A DNA stretch of 13,627 bases, from positions 1 through 13,627 of the forward strand of contig JAZQER010000034.1 of the NCBI GenBank assembly GCA_045539095.1. The letters are read 5' to 3'. The position numbers and the translations under genes were made by a program. This document shows, piece by piece, positions 12,304-13,627 of this stretch (position 1 is its first letter; every line of letters starts with the position of its first letter). The stretch is from SFWF01 sp045539095. GTDB taxonomy: Bacteria; Bacillota; Clostridia; Oscillospirales; Acutalibacteraceae. The notes beneath the pieces are model-generated. The model was not told where the DNA came from. It did no database searches and worked only from the letters and a program-made list of their open reading frames with translations.

Positions 12304-12968
12304 TGACCTTTGCAAATGTTCTTGTCGCCGTATGTGCAATTATCGCCGCCTATCTTATAGGCTCGATAAATTTTGCAGTAATTTTTTCAAACATTTTTAT
12401 AGGTCGGGACGTAAGAACAGAGGGAAGCGGAAACGCAGGCACCACAAATGTGATTCGTACTGCGGGCTTTCTACCAGGTGCGCTTACCTTTGTGTGTGAC
12501 GCTGCAAAGGGCTTTGCAGGAGCATTTTTAGGAATGCAGGTTTTTGAAAACTTTCTGCCGGACCTTCCCGTATTCACTCCCATCTACGGAGCATATATAT
12601 GCTACATTTTTGTTATGATAGGTCACATTTTCCCCGTTTTCTTCGGTTTTAGAGGCGGAAAAGGTATAGCTACAAGCGTCGGCGGCTTTGCAGTCTGCTG
12701 CTGGCCAGCTATAGTTATCGGTCTTTCAGCGTTTGCCGTATCGACCCTTATCTCTAAAATAGTATCACTCAGTTCTCTTATCGCAACTGTATTTGTAGTA
12801 ACCTTTGCAATAGTATTTGTCGATACGTCTGTACCGGTGTTACCGCAGATAATAATGGCTATAATTGCAGGAGCAATTGTATTCTACACCCACAGAGCCA
12901 ATATTGTAAGGCTCATAAAGGGAGAAGAAAAGAAACTGACTATAGGACGTGGTAAGAAAAATGGCTAA
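12300..12968 (+). CDS. plsY: Glycerol-3-phosphate acyltransferase PlsY
   Basis: Inner-membrane enzyme moving an acyl group from acyl-phosphate to glycerol 3-phosphate, the first step of phospholipid synthesis in most bacteria. The 222-residue protein is hydrophobic with several membrane segments. The family signatures are EGSGNAGTTN (41-50), FGFRGGKGIATS (115-126) and a C-terminal YTHRANIVRLIKGEE. The ATG at 12300 overlaps the der stop by 4 nt; a second ATG at 12303 is better spaced from AGAGGAG (12288-12294) and could be the true start, changing the length by one residue. The next gene, gpsA, overlaps by 8 nt and makes its substrate, glycerol 3-phosphate. Confidence 0.95.
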   Translation: MMTFANVLVAVCAIIAAYLIGSINFAVIFSNIFIGRDVRTEGSGNAGTTNVIRTAGFLPGALTFVCDAAKGFAGAFLGMQVFENFLPDLPVFTPIYGAYICYIFVMIGHIFPVFFGFRGGKGIATSVGGFAVCCWPAIVIGLSAFAVSTLISKIVSLSSLIATVFVVTFAIVFVDTSVPVLPQIIMAIIAGAIVFYTHRANIVRLIKGEEKKLTIGRGKKNG

Positions 12969-13627
12969 GATAACTGTGCTCGGTTCAGGCGGATGGGGTA
13001 TGGCGCTTTCAATGGTGGCAGAGGCAAACGGTCATAAGGTTACATTGTGGACACCGTTTAGTGATGAATGTGAAAATCTTATAAAAAACCATGGAAATGA
13101 GAAGCTTTTGTCCGGAATAAAGTTTCCTGAAACAATAAAAGTCACAACCAATATAAATGAAGCGGAAAAGAGTCTTATAACTATAATTGCAACGCCATCA
13201 TTTGCTGTTAGGGAAACCGCTAAAAAGCTTTCGGCGGTAACCAATGCGGGTATTGTAGTTTGCGTGGCAAAGGGCTTTGAAAATGGAAGTCTTATGCGAC
13301 TCTCCGAGGTTATCCGTGAAGAGATAAAGGAAAATCCGATTGTTGCACTTTCGGGTCCCTCCCACGCAGAAGAGGTGGCACGCGGAATACCCACAATGCT
13401 TGCCGCCGCAAGTGATGATAAAATCGCCGCAGAGACGGTGCAAAAGACCTTTTCAAACGGCTTTATGCGTGTGTACACAAATGATGATATAATCGGTGTA
13501 GAGCTTGGCGGAGCGATAAAGAATGTCCTTGCCGTTGCCGCAGGTGTTTGCGACGGAATGGGACTCGGCGATAACTCAAAGGCTGCCCTTATCACCCGAG
13601 GACTTGCCGAAATGTCAAGGCTCGGAG
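12961..13627 (+). CDS. gpsA: NAD(P)H-dependent glycerol-3-phosphate dehydrogenase, cut by window end
   Basis: Reduces dihydroxyacetone phosphate to glycerol 3-phosphate for lipid synthesis. The first 222 residues are in the window; the family is about 330, so the C-terminal third is missing because the window ends, not because the gene is broken. The N terminus has the dinucleotide-binding loop GSGGWGMA (8-15), a variant of the usual GAGSWGTA. ALSGPSHAEEVA (about 134-145) and the catalytic-domain segment GAIKNVLAVAAG...GLGDNSKAALITRGLAEM are also clear. It starts inside the last codons of plsY (8-nt overlap), with only a weak ribosome binding site, so translation is probably coupled. Pairing PlsY with its substrate-making enzyme is a common Firmicutes arrangement. 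Confidence 0.96.
   Translation, partial: MAKITVLGSGGWGMALSMVAEANGHKVTLWTPFSDECENLIKNHGNEKLLSGIKFPETIKVTTNINEAEKSLITIIATPSFAVRETAKKLSAVTNAGIVVCVAKGFENGSLMRLSEVIREEIKENPIVALSGPSHAEEVARGIPTMLAAASDDKIAAETVQKTFSNGFMRVYTNDDIIGVELGGAIKNVLAVAAGVCDGMGLGDNSKAALITRGLAEMSRLG

Noticed and set aside
13032..13595. Long minus-strand open frame inside gpsA
   Set aside because: Low-complexity Ser/Ile/Thr-rich translation opposite a clearly conserved gene.

Overview
The window looks like a chromosomal housekeeping segment from an anaerobic Firmicutes, most likely a gut-type Clostridia of the Oscillospirales/Ruminococcaceae kind. The evidence is the AT-leaning base composition, strong AGGAGG-type ribosome binding sites, consensus sigma-A promoters and intrinsic terminators, plus gene neighbourhoods common in that group (DUF177-rpmF; DUF512 radical-SAM/PDZ - der - plsY - gpsA). 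This assignment is inferred from protein style, not from a database match. All genes run on the + strand except the first.

Layout. Positions 1-72 hold three consecutive hairpins that stop 4 nt from the first gene's stop codon; they resemble the structured end of an IS200/IS605-type element. Positions 77-1147 (minus) encode a membrane-anchored G5/3D-domain cell-wall protein. It is divergent from pyrR-uraA (1650-3637, uracil salvage and its regulator). The 502-bp divergent region carries a perfect sigma-A promoter for the wall gene, a WalR-like direct repeat, two palindromes, and a candidate promoter plus orphan terminator ahead of pyrR. Next come mnmA (tRNA 2-thiolation) and a LUD-domain protein, and a terminator hairpin that also contains the ribosome binding site of the following D-Ala-D-Ala carboxypeptidase gene. 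pgi (glucose-6-phosphate isomerase) and a small P-loop protein follow. After an untranslated stretch come the DUF177-rpmF operon and a final cluster: DUF512 protein, der, plsY and gpsA (cut by the window end).

Functionally the genes cover envelope building (3D protein, DD-carboxypeptidase, PlsY and GpsA for phospholipid precursors), ribosome and tRNA maturation (MnmA, L32, DUF177, Der), pyrimidine uptake and regulation, and central carbon metabolism.

The most unusual item is the region 8613-8801, between a terminator and a perfect TTGACA-N17-TATAAT promoter. It folds on paper into two back-to-back four-way cloverleaves, each with an enclosing stem and three near-perfect hairpins with almost no unpaired bases. 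No known family explains it to me. The second most interesting item is the regulatory region of the 3D-domain gene (about 1221-1325).
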